DNA of 64,000 bases. It comes from Bradyrhizobium sp. 149. GTDB lineage: Bacteria; Pseudomonadota; Alphaproteobacteria; Rhizobiales; Xanthobacteraceae. Location: assembly GCF_023073915.1 (NCBI RefSeq), contig NZ_JADPKK010000022.1, positions 682,001-746,000 of the forward strand. Reading direction: 5' to 3'. This document shows, piece after piece, positions 17,520 through 26,543 of this stretch. The first letter of the stretch is position 1. Each line of letters starts with the position of its first letter. A model generated the notes under the pieces. It saw only the letters and a list, made by a program, of their open reading frames with translations, was not told the DNA's origin and made no database searches. Position numbers and translations under genes: made by a program.

Positions 17520-18314
17520 ATGATCAACCCGGCGCCGCCCGCGCGGCTTTACCTGCGTCGATGGTTCGCGCTGGGGTCCTTTTTCGTGTTGCTGCTCGGC
17601 GCAGCCGCGGTGGCGAACGCTCAAGGTCTGGTCAAAGGCGTTCAGGAAGGAGCGGCGGCCGGGAACAAGGCGGCAGGTCCGGTCGGCGGCGTGCTCGGCG
17701 GCGCGATTGGCGGTGTGGTCGGCGTCTTCACCGGCGTGCTCGGCGTTGGCAACAATGGCAATCAGGCACCTGCCGCCAAAGATCCAAGCAAGGACGCGAG
17801 CAAGGACTCCGCCAAGGACGCCAAGCAGGGCGCCGGCAAGGACAAGGACGCGAAAAGCGCCAAGGCCGGCAAGGGCGCCAAGACGAGCAAGGAGGCGAAG
17901 AACGCGCCGCAGGACAACAAGGATGTCACGGTCCTCACCCAGAGCGGCGCGCCGCAGCTGACCGCCGACCAGATCGTCACCAACAGCGATTCCTATATCG
18001 AGCGGATCAAGACTGAGCTGAACCTCACGCCCGAGCAGGAGAAGCACTGGTACGGCTTCTCGAGCGCCATGCACTACCTCGGGCATAACGGTGCTGAGCG
18101 ACTCAACCTGCGGGTCGCGCGCGCCAAGCGGGATCCGCCGGACGACATCGTCGAGCAGATGCGCAACGAGGCGCAATTCCTGATCGACCGCGCGGCCGAC
18201 CAGCGCAATGTGGCCGACGCCGCCGAGCCGCTCTATTCGAGCCTCGATGACAAGCAGAAGCAGGTCTTCGTACAGGAGATGGTGCGGCTCAGCCACGAAC
18301 GGGGATTGGATTGA
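17520..18314 (+). CDS. Membrane-anchored or exported Spy/CpxP-like LTXXQ protein with Lys/Asp/Ala-rich spacer
   Basis: The 264-residue protein has a hydrophobic export segment (about residues 12-33), a Gly-rich stretch GGVLGGAIGGVVGVFTGVLG, and a spacer of about 60 residues rich in Lys, Asp and Ala (about 75-140). The C-terminal helical domain has two LTXXQ-like repeats, LNLTPEQEKHWYGF and YSSLDDKQKQVFVQEM, as in periplasmic Spy/CpxP chaperones. I chose ATG 17520 because GGAG lies six bases upstream; ATG 17508 is an alternative. A stress-related chaperone role in the periplasm is inferred from the family. Confidence 0.75.
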   Translation: MINPAPPARLYLRRWFALGSFFVLLLGAAAVANAQGLVKGVQEGAAAGNKAAGPVGGVLGGAIGGVVGVFTGVLGVGNNGNQAPAAKDPSKDASKDSAKDAKQGAGKDKDAKSAKAGKGAKTSKEAKNAPQDNKDVTVLTQSGAPQLTADQIVTNSDSYIERIKTELNLTPEQEKHWYGFSSAMHYLGHNGAERLNLRVARAKRDPPDDIVEQMRNEAQFLIDRAADQRNVADAAEPLYSSLDDKQKQVFVQEMVRLSHERGLD

Positions 18315-18425
18315 TCAAGTTGAATCGGATCGGGCGCGTCTGAATTAACGGCGGCCGCCACGAATTCGTGAATCGTCTTCGCAATTCGGTTATGATGAGC
18401 TTCGTAAGCTGATTGCGGGGGTGAT

Positions 18426-18803
18426 ATGGCGGACGGACTCTCCGTTTTCCTGGTCGAAGACGAGACGTTGATCCGGATGATGATGGCGGACATGGTGGAG
18501 GAACTCGGCCACCGCGTCATCGCGGAAGCGGATAATGTCCGGGACGCCAGCGCTTTCGCCATGACCGCGCAGTACGATCTTGCGATCCTCGACATCAATC
18601 TCAAGGGTGTCTACGTCGACCCAGTCGCCGACTTGATCGAGCGCCGCGGCAAGCCGTTTCTGTTTGCGACGGGCTACGGTCCGGAGCTGCTGCCGTCCTT
18701 GCTCCGGCGCCGGCCGATCCTGCGTAAGCCGATTTCGATCGATCAGCTCAAGGCGATGATCGATTCGATGTTTCCGGAAGCGGCGGCGAAGACGCCGCAC
18801 TGA
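18426..18803 (+). CDS. Stand-alone response regulator receiver domain
   Basis: The 125-residue protein is only a CheY-like receiver. The phospho-acceptor is Asp56 in LAILDINL; the acidic pair is in VEDE (10-13), the switch Thr82 in ATGY, and Lys101 in LRKPIS. There is no output domain. No histidine kinase is adjacent, so the partner is unknown. Small receivers of this type in alphaproteobacteria often act in phosphorelays. Confidence 0.9.
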   Translation: MADGLSVFLVEDETLIRMMMADMVEELGHRVIAEADNVRDASAFAMTAQYDLAILDINLKGVYVDPVADLIERRGKPFLFATGYGPELLPSLLRRRPILRKPISIDQLKAMIDSMFPEAAAKTPH

Positions 18804-18815
18804 GATCAAACGAAA

Positions 18816-18840
18816 ATGGCCGCCCGTCAGGGGCGGCCAT
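18816..18840 (-). terminator. Terminator hairpin between convergent genes
   Basis: A perfect 10-bp stem (18816-18825 with 18831-18840, 5-base loop) lies between the receiver gene and the small minus-strand gene. On the minus strand it is followed by TTTCGTTT, so it best serves the small gene. Confidence 0.6.
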
Positions 18841-18863
18841 GTGACGACGGAATTCGTCGTGGC

Positions 18864-19025
18864 TCACATCAGGCCGGCGCCGAGATCGATGCCCTGCGCC
18901 ATCAGGCCGAACGAGGCGACCAGGCCCGTGCAGCAGAACAGCAAGATGGTCTTGAACGAAGAATCGGCCACACGCGTTTCGATGGTGGCCGGCATCGCGG
19001 CAAGCGAAATCATGCTCATGTTCAT
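18864..19025 (-). CDS. Small membrane protein, 53 residues
   Basis: The ORF begins MNMSMISLAAMPATIETRVA and contains one hydrophobic segment (about residues 25-42, KTILLFCCTGLVASFGLM), ending DLGAGLM. A purine-rich ribosome site (AAAGGGGGGA) directly precedes the ATG, and a terminator follows, so it is probably translated. No family is recognised; the paired cysteines in the membrane segment are notable. Confidence 0.6.
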   Translation of the reverse strand: MNMSMISLAAMPATIETRVADSSFKTILLFCCTGLVASFGLMAQGIDLGAGLM

Positions 19026-19160
19026 TCCCCCCTTTGTTGCCCCTGAATTGCATCAGGTGAGGGAACTCTTAGAGCAAAAAGTTTGACGCGAGCTTTCGAG
19101 GGATCGTTAACGAAATTGCAATTGATGCCGCGTTCGCGCGCCATAGCGGGATCAACTGCG

Positions 19161-19364
19161 TCAATGGCGCCCGTTCTTCAGCACCGTGGCGATGGTGTGA
19201 GCTGTCATGGTGGCGCGGTCCGAAGCACGCTGGGCCGCGAGCCGGTCGCGCGCCTTTTCCTCGATCAAAAGCTCGATCAAGGCCAGCCGCTTGCCCTCGT
19301 CGTCGGCCTCGAGCAGCAGGCGGTGATAGCGGTGATAGTCGAAACCCAAATCCTGCTTACGCAT
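19161..19364 (-). CDS. Small conserved helical protein, 67 residues
   Basis: The protein begins MRKQDLGFDYHRYHRLLLEA and is charged and helical throughout (ALIELLIEEKARDRLAAQR), with no export signal. A GGGGG tract lies about 6-10 bases before the ATG. The type is familiar from Bradyrhizobium-like genomes, but I know no function. Confidence 0.6.
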   Translation of the reverse strand: MRKQDLGFDYHRYHRLLLEADDEGKRLALIELLIEEKARDRLAAQRASDRATMTAHTIATVLKNGRH

Positions 19365-19511
19365 GTCACGCCCCCGCAACTACGCCACGCACAAGCCAGG
19401 ATTGTTTCTCATCCAACACGTGCGCGCAAGCACGATCCGACCTGGAATCGCGCGTGCGGTGCAATCAGCTGTGAATCGCTGGAACCCGCGCCGACGGAAG
19501 GCGCGCGCCCT

Positions 19512-20486
19512 TTAAGGCTGGTTGTGCTCCGCAAACATCTTCAGGCCGAGGAAACTCGCATCCGGTTTCGTGACCAGCCTGGTCGGGATGTTGCGGAGAT
19601 AGTCCTGGAAGCGTCCCTTGGCCTCGAAGCGCGCCCGGAATGCTGAGGCTGCAAGGAACTCCGGAAAGCGCGGCACGATTCCGCCGGCAATATAGACGCC
19701 GCCGCGGGCGCCGAAGGTCACCGTGAGATTGCCCGTGACCGAGCCGAGAATGGCGCAAAACATCTCCAGCGTCGCGCGGCTGAGCTCGCAACTGCCCTCC
19801 AAGGCCGCCTTCGTGATGGCGGCAGCATCACGATGCGGCACTTGAGCCCCGTCAACCTCGGCCAGCGCCTCGTAGAGGCTTTGCAGGCCGGAGCCGGACA
19901 ACGCGCCGCGCTCGATGGAGACATGGCCGAGGCGCCGGCGCAAGCACGCGATCACGCGTTCCTCGCGCTCGTTCTCCGCCGGCAGGGTTGCGTGGCCGGC
20001 CTCGGTGACGACGGCCAGCCGTGCGCCATGGCGCTGGACCAGACAGGAAACGCCAAAGCCGGTTCCGGGTCCGACCACCAGCAACGGCTCGCCGGGAAGG
20101 CCATCCTGTCCGCCGAGCGGGATCAGGTCGGCGGGCTGCAGGGCGGGCAGGGACCAGGCCACTACCTCGAAATCGTTGAGAACATGTACGCTGTCGAAGC
20201 CGAGGGCCGGCTGAAGCTCGTTGCCGTCGATGACCCACGGACTGTTGGTCATGACGCAGCGGTTGTTGGTGACGGGACCCGCGACGGCCAGCACGGCCCT
20301 CACAGGCTTCTCGTGGCCGGCCCGTTGGAGGACGTCGGAGATGGCCTCCCGAACTGTCGGGTGGTCGGCGACCTTCACATAGTCGATCGGTCCGATCTGA
20401 TCGTCCTGGCTCAGCGCGAAGCGCGCATTGGTGCCGCCGATATCGGCGAGAAGAATCGTTCCTGTCTTGCCGATACCCATGATCAT
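19512..20486 (-). CDS. glk: Glucokinase
   Basis: The 324-residue enzyme phosphorylates glucose to glucose-6-phosphate with ATP in the cytoplasm. Motifs of the bacterial Glk family are present: LLADIGGTNARFAL (phosphate loop), LNDFEVVAW with the catalytic Asp, VGPGTGFGVS, and EAGHATLP with the glucose-binding Glu. A second ATG at 20480 is almost equally likely as start. It is transcribed divergently from pncA. Confidence 0.93.
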   Translation of the reverse strand: MIMGIGKTGTILLADIGGTNARFALSQDDQIGPIDYVKVADHPTVREAISDVLQRAGHEKPVRAVLAVAGPVTNNRCVMTNSPWVIDGNELQPALGFDSVHVLNDFEVVAWSLPALQPADLIPLGGQDGLPGEPLLVVGPGTGFGVSCLVQRHGARLAVVTEAGHATLPAENEREERVIACLRRRLGHVSIERGALSGSGLQSLYEALAEVDGAQVPHRDAAAITKAALEGSCELSRATLEMFCAILGSVTGNLTVTFGARGGVYIAGGIVPRFPEFLAASAFRARFEAKGRFQDYLRNIPTRLVTKPDASFLGLKMFAEHNQP

Positions 20487-20749
20487 CCGGCTACCGCGGC
20501 CTTGCCGGCTGCGGGAACCTTTTCCTCCGCTCCTTCGATCCGATCCGCGTGCCGCGGACGTCCTAGAATCCGCCCTTGGATGCCGCTAGTCAACACAGCC
20601 GACGCCAAAGCGTTGCATGCTGAGGACGAAGGGCGCGCGATTTGCGCGACATTGTTGCAGAATGTCGGTGGTTGCGAAGCTGCGCGGGAAGATCGACACT
20701 GAGAACGGCCGGCGTCTGTCGTGCCAGGCCCATGGAATGGGATCTTGCG

Positions 20750-21376
20750 ATGAAGATTTCCGACCGCGACGTGCTGCTGGTCATCGACGTGCAGAACGAT
20801 TTTTGCACCGGCGGGGCGCTCGCCGTCCCCGGCGGCGAGAAGGTCGTCCCTGCCATCAATCGAATCGCCCAAAAAATCGCCAATGTGGTGCTGACCCAGG
20901 ACTGGCATCCCCGGGATCATGTCTCCTTTGCTCCGACCCATGCGGGCAAACAGCCGTTCCAGACCGTCGCGCTTGACTACGGCGTCCAGGTGCTCTGGCC
21001 GAGCCATTGCGTGCAGGGCACGGCGGGCGCTGAATTGCATCGCGATCTCGACGTCACCCGCGCCAGTCTTGTGGTGCGGAAGGGGTTTCGGCGCGACATC
21101 GATTCCTATTCGGCATTATTCGAGAACGACAAGAAAACGCCGACCGGCCTGCTCGGATATCTGCGCGAACGCGAGTTGAAAATGGTCTTCGTCGCCGGCC
21201 TCGCGCTCGACTTCTGCGTTCGCTTTTCGGCCGAGGATGCCCGCCAGGCGGGGTTCGAGGTCGCCGTCGTCGAGGACGCCTGCCGCGGTATCGACCTCGA
21301 CGGCTCGGTGGCCGCGACCCATCAGAGTTTTCGCGAGCGCGGCATTTCGGTCGTCAGCCTCGAGGCCTTCATGTGA
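20750..21376 (+). CDS. pncA: Nicotinamidase/pyrazinamidase
   Basis: The enzyme deamidates nicotinamide to nicotinate for NAD salvage. The 208-residue product has the catalytic triad Asp13 (VIDVQNDF), Lys111 (VVRKGF) and Cys156 (ALDFCV), and the metal site Asp51, His53 and His57 in DWHPRDH. The start at 20750 gives the conserved N-terminus; a GGGA site lies upstream. A glutamine-dependent NAD synthase follows one gene later, so this stretch groups two steps of NAD metabolism. Confidence 0.94.
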   Translation: MKISDRDVLLVIDVQNDFCTGGALAVPGGEKVVPAINRIAQKIANVVLTQDWHPRDHVSFAPTHAGKQPFQTVALDYGVQVLWPSHCVQGTAGAELHRDLDVTRASLVVRKGFRRDIDSYSALFENDKKTPTGLLGYLRERELKMVFVAGLALDFCVRFSAEDARQAGFEVAVVEDACRGIDLDGSVAATHQSFRERGISVVSLEAFM

Positions 21377-21392
21377 GGACCGGGAGATAGCC

Positions 21393-22508
21393 ATGGCGGA
21401 GAAGACCGGCAAACAGCTGCGCACACCGGGGCCGGCCCCGGAAGACCCGGTGCTGTGGCCGTTCGCAGCGGCTCAGCTTGCCATGGATGTCTGGTTCGGA
21501 TGGCTCGAGCGCGGTGCGTCGGTGCAGGCCGACAGCAGCCTGCCATGGACCACGCCCAACTCCGTCGCGCTGGAGCTCGCGACCATGCGCCTGCGCGATT
21601 GCTCGCGAACGAGGTCCGGCCAGCCGGCGCTGGTTTGTGCGCCCTACGCGCTGCATCGCGCCCTAATCGCCGACTTCGCACCCGGCCACAGCGTGGTGCA
21701 GGCCCTGCAAAACGGCGGCATCGACCGGGTCTATCTGACCGACTGGCGCTCGGCCTCGCCGGAGATGCGATATCTCTCGATCGATAGCTATCTTGCCGAT
21801 CTCAACGTCGCCGTCGACGAGATCGGCGCGCCGATCGATCTCGTCGGCCTGTGCCAGGGCGGCTGGCTGTCGCTGCTCTATGCGGCGCGCTTTCCCGCCA
21901 AGGTGCGGCGGCTGGTGCTAGCAGGCGCGCCCGTCGACCTCTCGACCGACTCCAAGCTGTCGCAGCTCGCCCGCAACGCGCCCGAAATGGTCTACGAGCA
22001 ACTCGTCGCGCGGGGCGGCGGCAATGTCAGAGGCGAGGAGATGCTGCGTGTCTGGTCGAAGGCGCCGAGCCGCGACGACATCGTGACGGCGCTGCAGAGA
22101 GAACTCTCCGGCGAAGAGGGTGCGGCACTGCTGGCACGTTTCGGACGCTGGAACGCCGAGACTCTTAATCTCCCGGGCACCTATTATCTCGAGATCGTCA
22201 ACTGGATTTTCCGGGAGAACCGGATCGCGCGCGGCCAATTCACGGCACTCGGTCGCGTGATTGATCTGAAGGACGTCAAGGCGCCGGTCTTCCTGCTGGC
22301 CGGGCTCGATGATGACGTCGTGCCGGCTGCGCAAGCGCTCGCCACTGCCGGTTTGCTCGGCACGCCACCGGCCTTCATTGCGGCGGCCTCTGAGCCCAGC
22401 AACCATCTCGGCCTGTTCATGGGCGCGCGGACCCACGCGCATGCCTGGCCGCGGATCGCCGAGTGGCTGCGCGATGACCTCTCCGGCGTGCTGGCGCGCA
22501 GCGCCTGA
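21393..22508 (+). CDS. PhaC-like alpha/beta hydrolase (short polyhydroxyalkanoate synthase relative)
   Basis: The 371-residue alpha/beta-hydrolase has the PhaC-style box GLCQGG, so the nucleophile is Cys154 rather than Ser. A candidate Asp is in LAGLDDDVVP (about 307) and the His in SNHLGLFMG (about 341). It is much shorter than true PhaC (about 550-600 residues) and lacks the long N-terminal domain. Polymer synthesis, depolymerisation or thioester hydrolysis are all possible. It lies 16 bases after pncA, with GGGAG before the ATG, so it is probably co-transcribed. Confidence 0.78.
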   Translation: MAEKTGKQLRTPGPAPEDPVLWPFAAAQLAMDVWFGWLERGASVQADSSLPWTTPNSVALELATMRLRDCSRTRSGQPALVCAPYALHRALIADFAPGHSVVQALQNGGIDRVYLTDWRSASPEMRYLSIDSYLADLNVAVDEIGAPIDLVGLCQGGWLSLLYAARFPAKVRRLVLAGAPVDLSTDSKLSQLARNAPEMVYEQLVARGGGNVRGEEMLRVWSKAPSRDDIVTALQRELSGEEGAALLARFGRWNAETLNLPGTYYLEIVNWIFRENRIARGQFTALGRVIDLKDVKAPVFLLAGLDDDVVPAAQALATAGLLGTPPAFIAAASEPSNHLGLFMGARTHAHAWPRIAEWLRDDLSGVLARSA

Positions 22509-22541
22509 TTTGGCAGCCTGACTTGGTAGCCTGACTTGGCC
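22503..22541 (+). repeat. Three tandem copies of a 13-base unit
   Basis: The units gcctgatttggca, gcctgacttggta and gcctgacttggcc run head to tail. The first copy spans the TGA stop of the PhaC-like gene. The copies differ by one or two bases. Confidence 0.8.
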
Positions 22542-22674
22542 TTGGGGCGGGGCAGCGAAGCTGCAAATCCGTTATGCATGACGCTGAATGGCCTGCACGG
22601 GGGCAGGTCGATGGGGTAAATAGAGTGCAGAGCTGGCGTTAGCCGGTCGCGACGAGATAAAGGTCCTTTGCTCG

Positions 22675-24708
22675 ATGAGTTTCCACTCGATCTACGCCCA
22701 CGGATTTGCGCGCGTGGCGGCCTGCGTCACCACGTCTCATGTGGCCGATCCCACGGCCAATGCGAAGGCGATTCTGGCGGCGGCGAAGGACTGCCATGAG
22801 CAGTCGGTGGCAGTTGCCGTGTTTCCCGAGCTGTGCCTGTCCGGCTATGCGATCGAAGATCTGGTGAAGCAGGATCCGCTGCTCGATGCAGTCGAGCGCG
22901 GGCTCGCGGCCATCGTCGAGGCATCCTCGGCGCTGATGACCGTCCTGATCGTTGGTGCGCCGCTGCGCTTTGGCCATCGCATCTACAATTGCGCGGTCGT
23001 CATCCATCGCGGCAACGTCCTCGGCGTCGTGCCCAAGAGCTACCTGCCGACCTATCGCGAATTCTACGAGGGGCGGCATTTCGCCTCCGGCGCCGGTATC
23101 GTCGGAGAGATGGTTGCCTTTGGCGGGCTGCATGCCCCGTTCGGCGTCGACCTCCTGTTCGCGGCCGAGGACGTTCCAGGCCTGACCATCGGCGTCGAGA
23201 TCTGCGAGGACATGTGGATCCCTGTGACGCCGGCCTCCGAGCTCGCGCTCGCGGGCGCGAGCGTGCTGATCAATCTCTCGGGTAGCCCGATCACGATCGG
23301 CCGGGCCCGCTCGCGCGCGCTCTTGTGCCAATCGACTTCGGCGCGCTGCCTTGCGGCCTACGTCTATTCCGCGGCCGGGGCAGGGGAATCGACCACCGAT
23401 CTTGCCTGGGACGGCCAGACCTCGATCTACGAGAACGGCGTGCTATTGGCCGAGGGCGAGCGGTTCCGCCAGGGCGGCCAGATCACGCTGGCTGACGTCG
23501 ATCTCGACCTGCTCAGGCAGGAACGCGCCTCGATGGGGACGTTCGACGACAATCGCCGCCAGCGCGAGGGCTTCTTCCGGAAAATCAGCTTCGCCCTGAA
23601 GCCCCCGGCTGCCGATATCGGCTTCCTGCGCAAGATTGAGCGCTTTCCGTTCGTGCCGAGCGACGAGAGCCTGCTCGAGCAGGATTGCTACGAGGCCTAC
23701 AACATTCAGGTCGCGGGCCTCGTCCAGCGCATGCGCGCGACCGGCACCAAGCGCGTCGTCATCGGCGTGTCGGGCGGGCTCGATTCCACCCACGCGCTGA
23801 TCGTCGCCGCCAAGGCCGTCGACCTGCTCGGCCTGCCGCGCGAAAACATCCTTGCCTACACCATGCCGGGCTTTGCCACGGGCAGCGAGAGCAAGACCAA
23901 TGCGCTGGCGCTGATGAAGGCGTTGCAGACGAGTTGGCAGGAGCTCGACATTCGCACCACGGCGACGCAAATGCTGAAGGACATCGACCATCCTTTCGGC
24001 AAGGGCGAGAAGGTCTACGACATCACTTTCGAGAACGTGCAGGCGGGCCTGCGCACCGACTATCTGTTTCGGCTCGCCAACCATCACGGCGGCATCGTTA
24101 TCGGAACCGGCGATCTCTCGGAGCTCGCGCTGGGCTGGTGCACCTATGGCGTCGGCGACCAGATGGCGCACTATAATGTCAATGCCGGGGTGCCGAAGAC
24201 CCTGATCCAGCACCTGATCCGCTGGGTGATCGCCTCAAAACAGTTCAGCCACGACGTTAACCGCACGCTTGGCTTGATCCTGGTTGCTGAAATCTCGCCC
24301 GAGCTGGTTCCGGTCGAACCCGGCGAGAAGCCGCAGAGCACCGAAGCCTCGGTCGGTCCCTACGAGCTCCAGGACTTCAACCTGTTCTACACGCTGCGCT
24401 TCGGCATGCGGCCGTCCAAGATCGCCTTCATGGCGCTGCAGGCGTGGAAGGACGTTGCTCAGGGCGAATGGCCGCCGGCGTTTCCGAACGATCGGCGCAG
24501 GGCCTATGATCTCCAGGAGATCCGCCGCTGGCTGGAGGTGTTCCTGCGCCGCTTCTTCGCCTTCAGCCAGTTCAAGCGATCGGCCATGCCGAACGGGCCG
24601 AAGGTCTCGGCCGGCGGCTCATTGTCGCCGCGCGGCGACTGGCGCGCGCCGTCGGATTCGAGCGCGGCGGCGTGGCTTGAAGATCTCGAACGGAATGTGC
24701 CGGTTTGA
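22675..24708 (+). CDS. nadE: Glutamine-hydrolysing NAD+ synthase
   Basis: The 677-residue two-domain enzyme makes NAD from deamido-NAD, ATP and glutamine. The N-terminal nitrilase-type glutaminase domain (about 1-290) has Glu52 (FPELCLSGY), a Lys in VPKSYLPTYREFYEGR and Cys178 (GVEICEDMW). The C-terminal synthetase domain has the PP-loop GVSGGLDST (about 364-372). The length matches the long glutamine-dependent NadE family. The GrlR-like gene starts 14 bases after its stop. Confidence 0.95.
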   Translation: MSFHSIYAHGFARVAACVTTSHVADPTANAKAILAAAKDCHEQSVAVAVFPELCLSGYAIEDLVKQDPLLDAVERGLAAIVEASSALMTVLIVGAPLRFGHRIYNCAVVIHRGNVLGVVPKSYLPTYREFYEGRHFASGAGIVGEMVAFGGLHAPFGVDLLFAAEDVPGLTIGVEICEDMWIPVTPASELALAGASVLINLSGSPITIGRARSRALLCQSTSARCLAAYVYSAAGAGESTTDLAWDGQTSIYENGVLLAEGERFRQGGQITLADVDLDLLRQERASMGTFDDNRRQREGFFRKISFALKPPAADIGFLRKIERFPFVPSDESLLEQDCYEAYNIQVAGLVQRMRATGTKRVVIGVSGGLDSTHALIVAAKAVDLLGLPRENILAYTMPGFATGSESKTNALALMKALQTSWQELDIRTTATQMLKDIDHPFGKGEKVYDITFENVQAGLRTDYLFRLANHHGGIVIGTGDLSELALGWCTYGVGDQMAHYNVNAGVPKTLIQHLIRWVIASKQFSHDVNRTLGLILVAEISPELVPVEPGEKPQSTEASVGPYELQDFNLFYTLRFGMRPSKIAFMALQAWKDVAQGEWPPAFPNDRRRAYDLQEIRRWLEVFLRRFFAFSQFKRSAMPNGPKVSAGGSLSPRGDWRAPSDSSAAAWLEDLERNVPV

Positions 24709-24722
24709 GCGGGAGATGAGCG

Positions 24723-25109
24723 ATGTCGGCCGGCGATGGGCCCGAGCAGGGCGGCGACCCAAAGAAGGTCCTCAACGGCCTCTACATCTTTGAGATCGAG
24801 ATGCGCGACGGCAAGCGCGGCCAGGCCAAAGGCGTCGTCGTGCTCTGCGACGGCCGTATCATGGGCGGCGACAGTTATTTCTACTACACCGGCAGCTACA
24901 CTTTCCGGAACGGGAAATGGCGGGGCGATATGACCGTCAATCAACACACCGAGGCCGTTGGCAAGTCACTCGCGTTCGGCGGCAGGGAAGTGACCTGCGG
25001 CTTTTCAGGCGACTACTCCGCGGACGGCGCCGAGGTCGAAGGCATGGCGCTGGTTGGCAAGACCAGCGTGACATTCACGGCGCGGCTCACGCTCAAGGAT
25101 GCGATGTAA
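24723..25109 (+). CDS. GrlR-like small regulatory-domain protein
   Basis: The 128-residue protein has the beta-barrel pattern of the GrlR family: NGLYIFEIEMRDGKRGQAKG, then VVVLCDGRIMGGDSYFYYTG and a second half GKSLAFGGREVTCGFSGDYS. GrlR in enteropathogens binds and restrains the activator GrlA of type III secretion, but similar domains occur in rhizobia without that system. No GrlA-like partner is adjacent. GGGAG precedes the ATG, and nadE lies 14 bases upstream. The family call is from pattern memory and moderately certain; function here is unknown. Confidence 0.6.
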   Translation: MSAGDGPEQGGDPKKVLNGLYIFEIEMRDGKRGQAKGVVVLCDGRIMGGDSYFYYTGSYTFRNGKWRGDMTVNQHTEAVGKSLAFGGREVTCGFSGDYSADGAEVEGMALVGKTSVTFTARLTLKDAM

Positions 25110-25195
25110 GCGTCCAGCCTGTCGTTCCCATTCAGGAACCTTCCCTCACACAGAACGTTCGCCTCTGTTGTTGCGAATTGTTGAGGAGAGGGATC

Positions 25196-26479
25196 ATGCG
25201 CAAGCACCTGATGTTATCGACTGCGGCTATCGGACTGATGCTCGCATCCGGCATCGCCTATGCCCAGGCGCCCGGCGGGCGCGGAGACGAGCCGAAACGG
25301 ACCGAGGAGCCGGCGAAAGGCGGCGCACAGCAGCGCGGGCAGGGATCGGCTGCGGAAAAGGTCCAGGAGCGGGGACAAGAGCGGGGACAGGAGCGCGCGC
25401 AGGGCGCTCAGGACAGAACGCAGGGAGCCGGCCGCGAGGACAAGGGCGGCGCTGCCAAGCACGAAGCAAACGAGGAGAAGCGCCAGCCGACCGGTTCTGC
25501 CGAGCGCAACCAGCCGAAGGGGAAGGCTCAGGCAGAAGAATCTCGCGAGCCTTCACGCGACCGCAACCGGGAGGCGGAGAGCGCCAAGCCGGGACGCGAC
25601 AGCAAGAGCAGCGCCGAGACGAAGCAGGACAAGTCGCCGCCGCAGAAGTCGACCGCGGAGTCCGAGAAGTCCAAGTCCGGCTCCGCTGGCCAGCAGAACG
25701 AGCATACGGGAGCTGCGGCCAATCAGAACGAGCGCAACCAGACCCAGCCGCCGCGCAGTGCGGCCGAGCAGCCGTCCCCGGCGCAACAGGGCAACCGGCC
25801 AGCCACCGCGACCGACACCAATCGGACGGCTCCGACCAACAATGCGCAGACCGCGCCTGCCACCTCAGGCACGCAGACCAATCAAGCCGGTCAGACGACC
25901 CAGACGAATACGCAAGTCAATCAGCAGACCCAGGTGACGTCCGAGAAGCAGGTGCGGATCTCCGAAACAGTGAGCCGCGCACGCCTGGCGCAGCCGGAGC
26001 GCAATCTGAACATTTCGATCCGGGTGGGCGAGACGATCCCCTCCCGCGTGCGTCTCTATCGTCTGCCACCCGAGATCGTCTCGATCGAGCCGCAATATCG
26101 GGACTACGAATATTTCGCGACGGATGACGACGTCGTCATCGTGGAGCCGCGCACGCACCGCATCGTCAGCCAGGTGCCGCGCGATCCTTCGCGAGCCCGC
26201 GCGCAAATGAGTGGTGGTACCTCGTCGAGCATGGCCGCGGCCGGTGGCAGCAACGTGAACTGCCGGATCATGCGACGCGATGCCTCCGGTAACGTCGCCG
26301 AAGCAGAACCCTCAACGGTGGGCTCGAGCGCGCGCACAGATTCGCTGAGCGTGACTGTTCAGTTGCCCGGCGGCGGTTCGTCCCCGCCCATCCCGCTGGG
26401 GGCCGCGGCTGGCGATATCGTGGTCGCCACGCAAGGGCAGGGCGATTGCACCGTCACGATCGAGCCGCAGACGCGGTAA
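25196..26479 (+). CDS. Exported low-complexity protein with DUF1236 domain
   Basis: The 427-residue protein has a signal peptide (MRKHLMLSTAAIGLMLASGI, then AYA). A disordered region of about 230 residues, rich in Gln, Glu, Lys, Arg, Asn and Thr, follows (for example QERGQERGQERAQG). The DUF1236 domain comes next (about 255-335; VRLYRLPPEIVSIEPQYRDY) and then a Gly/Ser-rich end with two cysteines. DUF1236 proteins are common and often repeated in Bradyrhizobium; function is unknown, and an envelope role is likely. GAGGAGAGG precedes the ATG. Confidence 0.8.
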   Translation: MRKHLMLSTAAIGLMLASGIAYAQAPGGRGDEPKRTEEPAKGGAQQRGQGSAAEKVQERGQERGQERAQGAQDRTQGAGREDKGGAAKHEANEEKRQPTGSAERNQPKGKAQAEESREPSRDRNREAESAKPGRDSKSSAETKQDKSPPQKSTAESEKSKSGSAGQQNEHTGAAANQNERNQTQPPRSAAEQPSPAQQGNRPATATDTNRTAPTNNAQTAPATSGTQTNQAGQTTQTNTQVNQQTQVTSEKQVRISETVSRARLAQPERNLNISIRVGETIPSRVRLYRLPPEIVSIEPQYRDYEYFATDDDVVIVEPRTHRIVSQVPRDPSRARAQMSGGTSSSMAAAGGSNVNCRIMRRDASGNVAEAEPSTVGSSARTDSLSVTVQLPGGGSSPPIPLGAAAGDIVVATQGQGDCTVTIEPQTR

Positions 26480-26509
26480 TCGCCCGGTCGGGCAGGACCG
26501 CACACGAAA

Positions 26510-26543
26510 ACGCGCCGCCAGGCTGAAGAGCCGGGCGGCGCGT
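26510..26543 (+). terminator. GC-rich hairpin after the DUF1236 gene
   Basis: A perfect 10-bp stem (26510-26519 with 26534-26543) begins about 30 bases after the stop codon. There is no T-run, so termination is possible but unproven. Confidence 0.5.
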
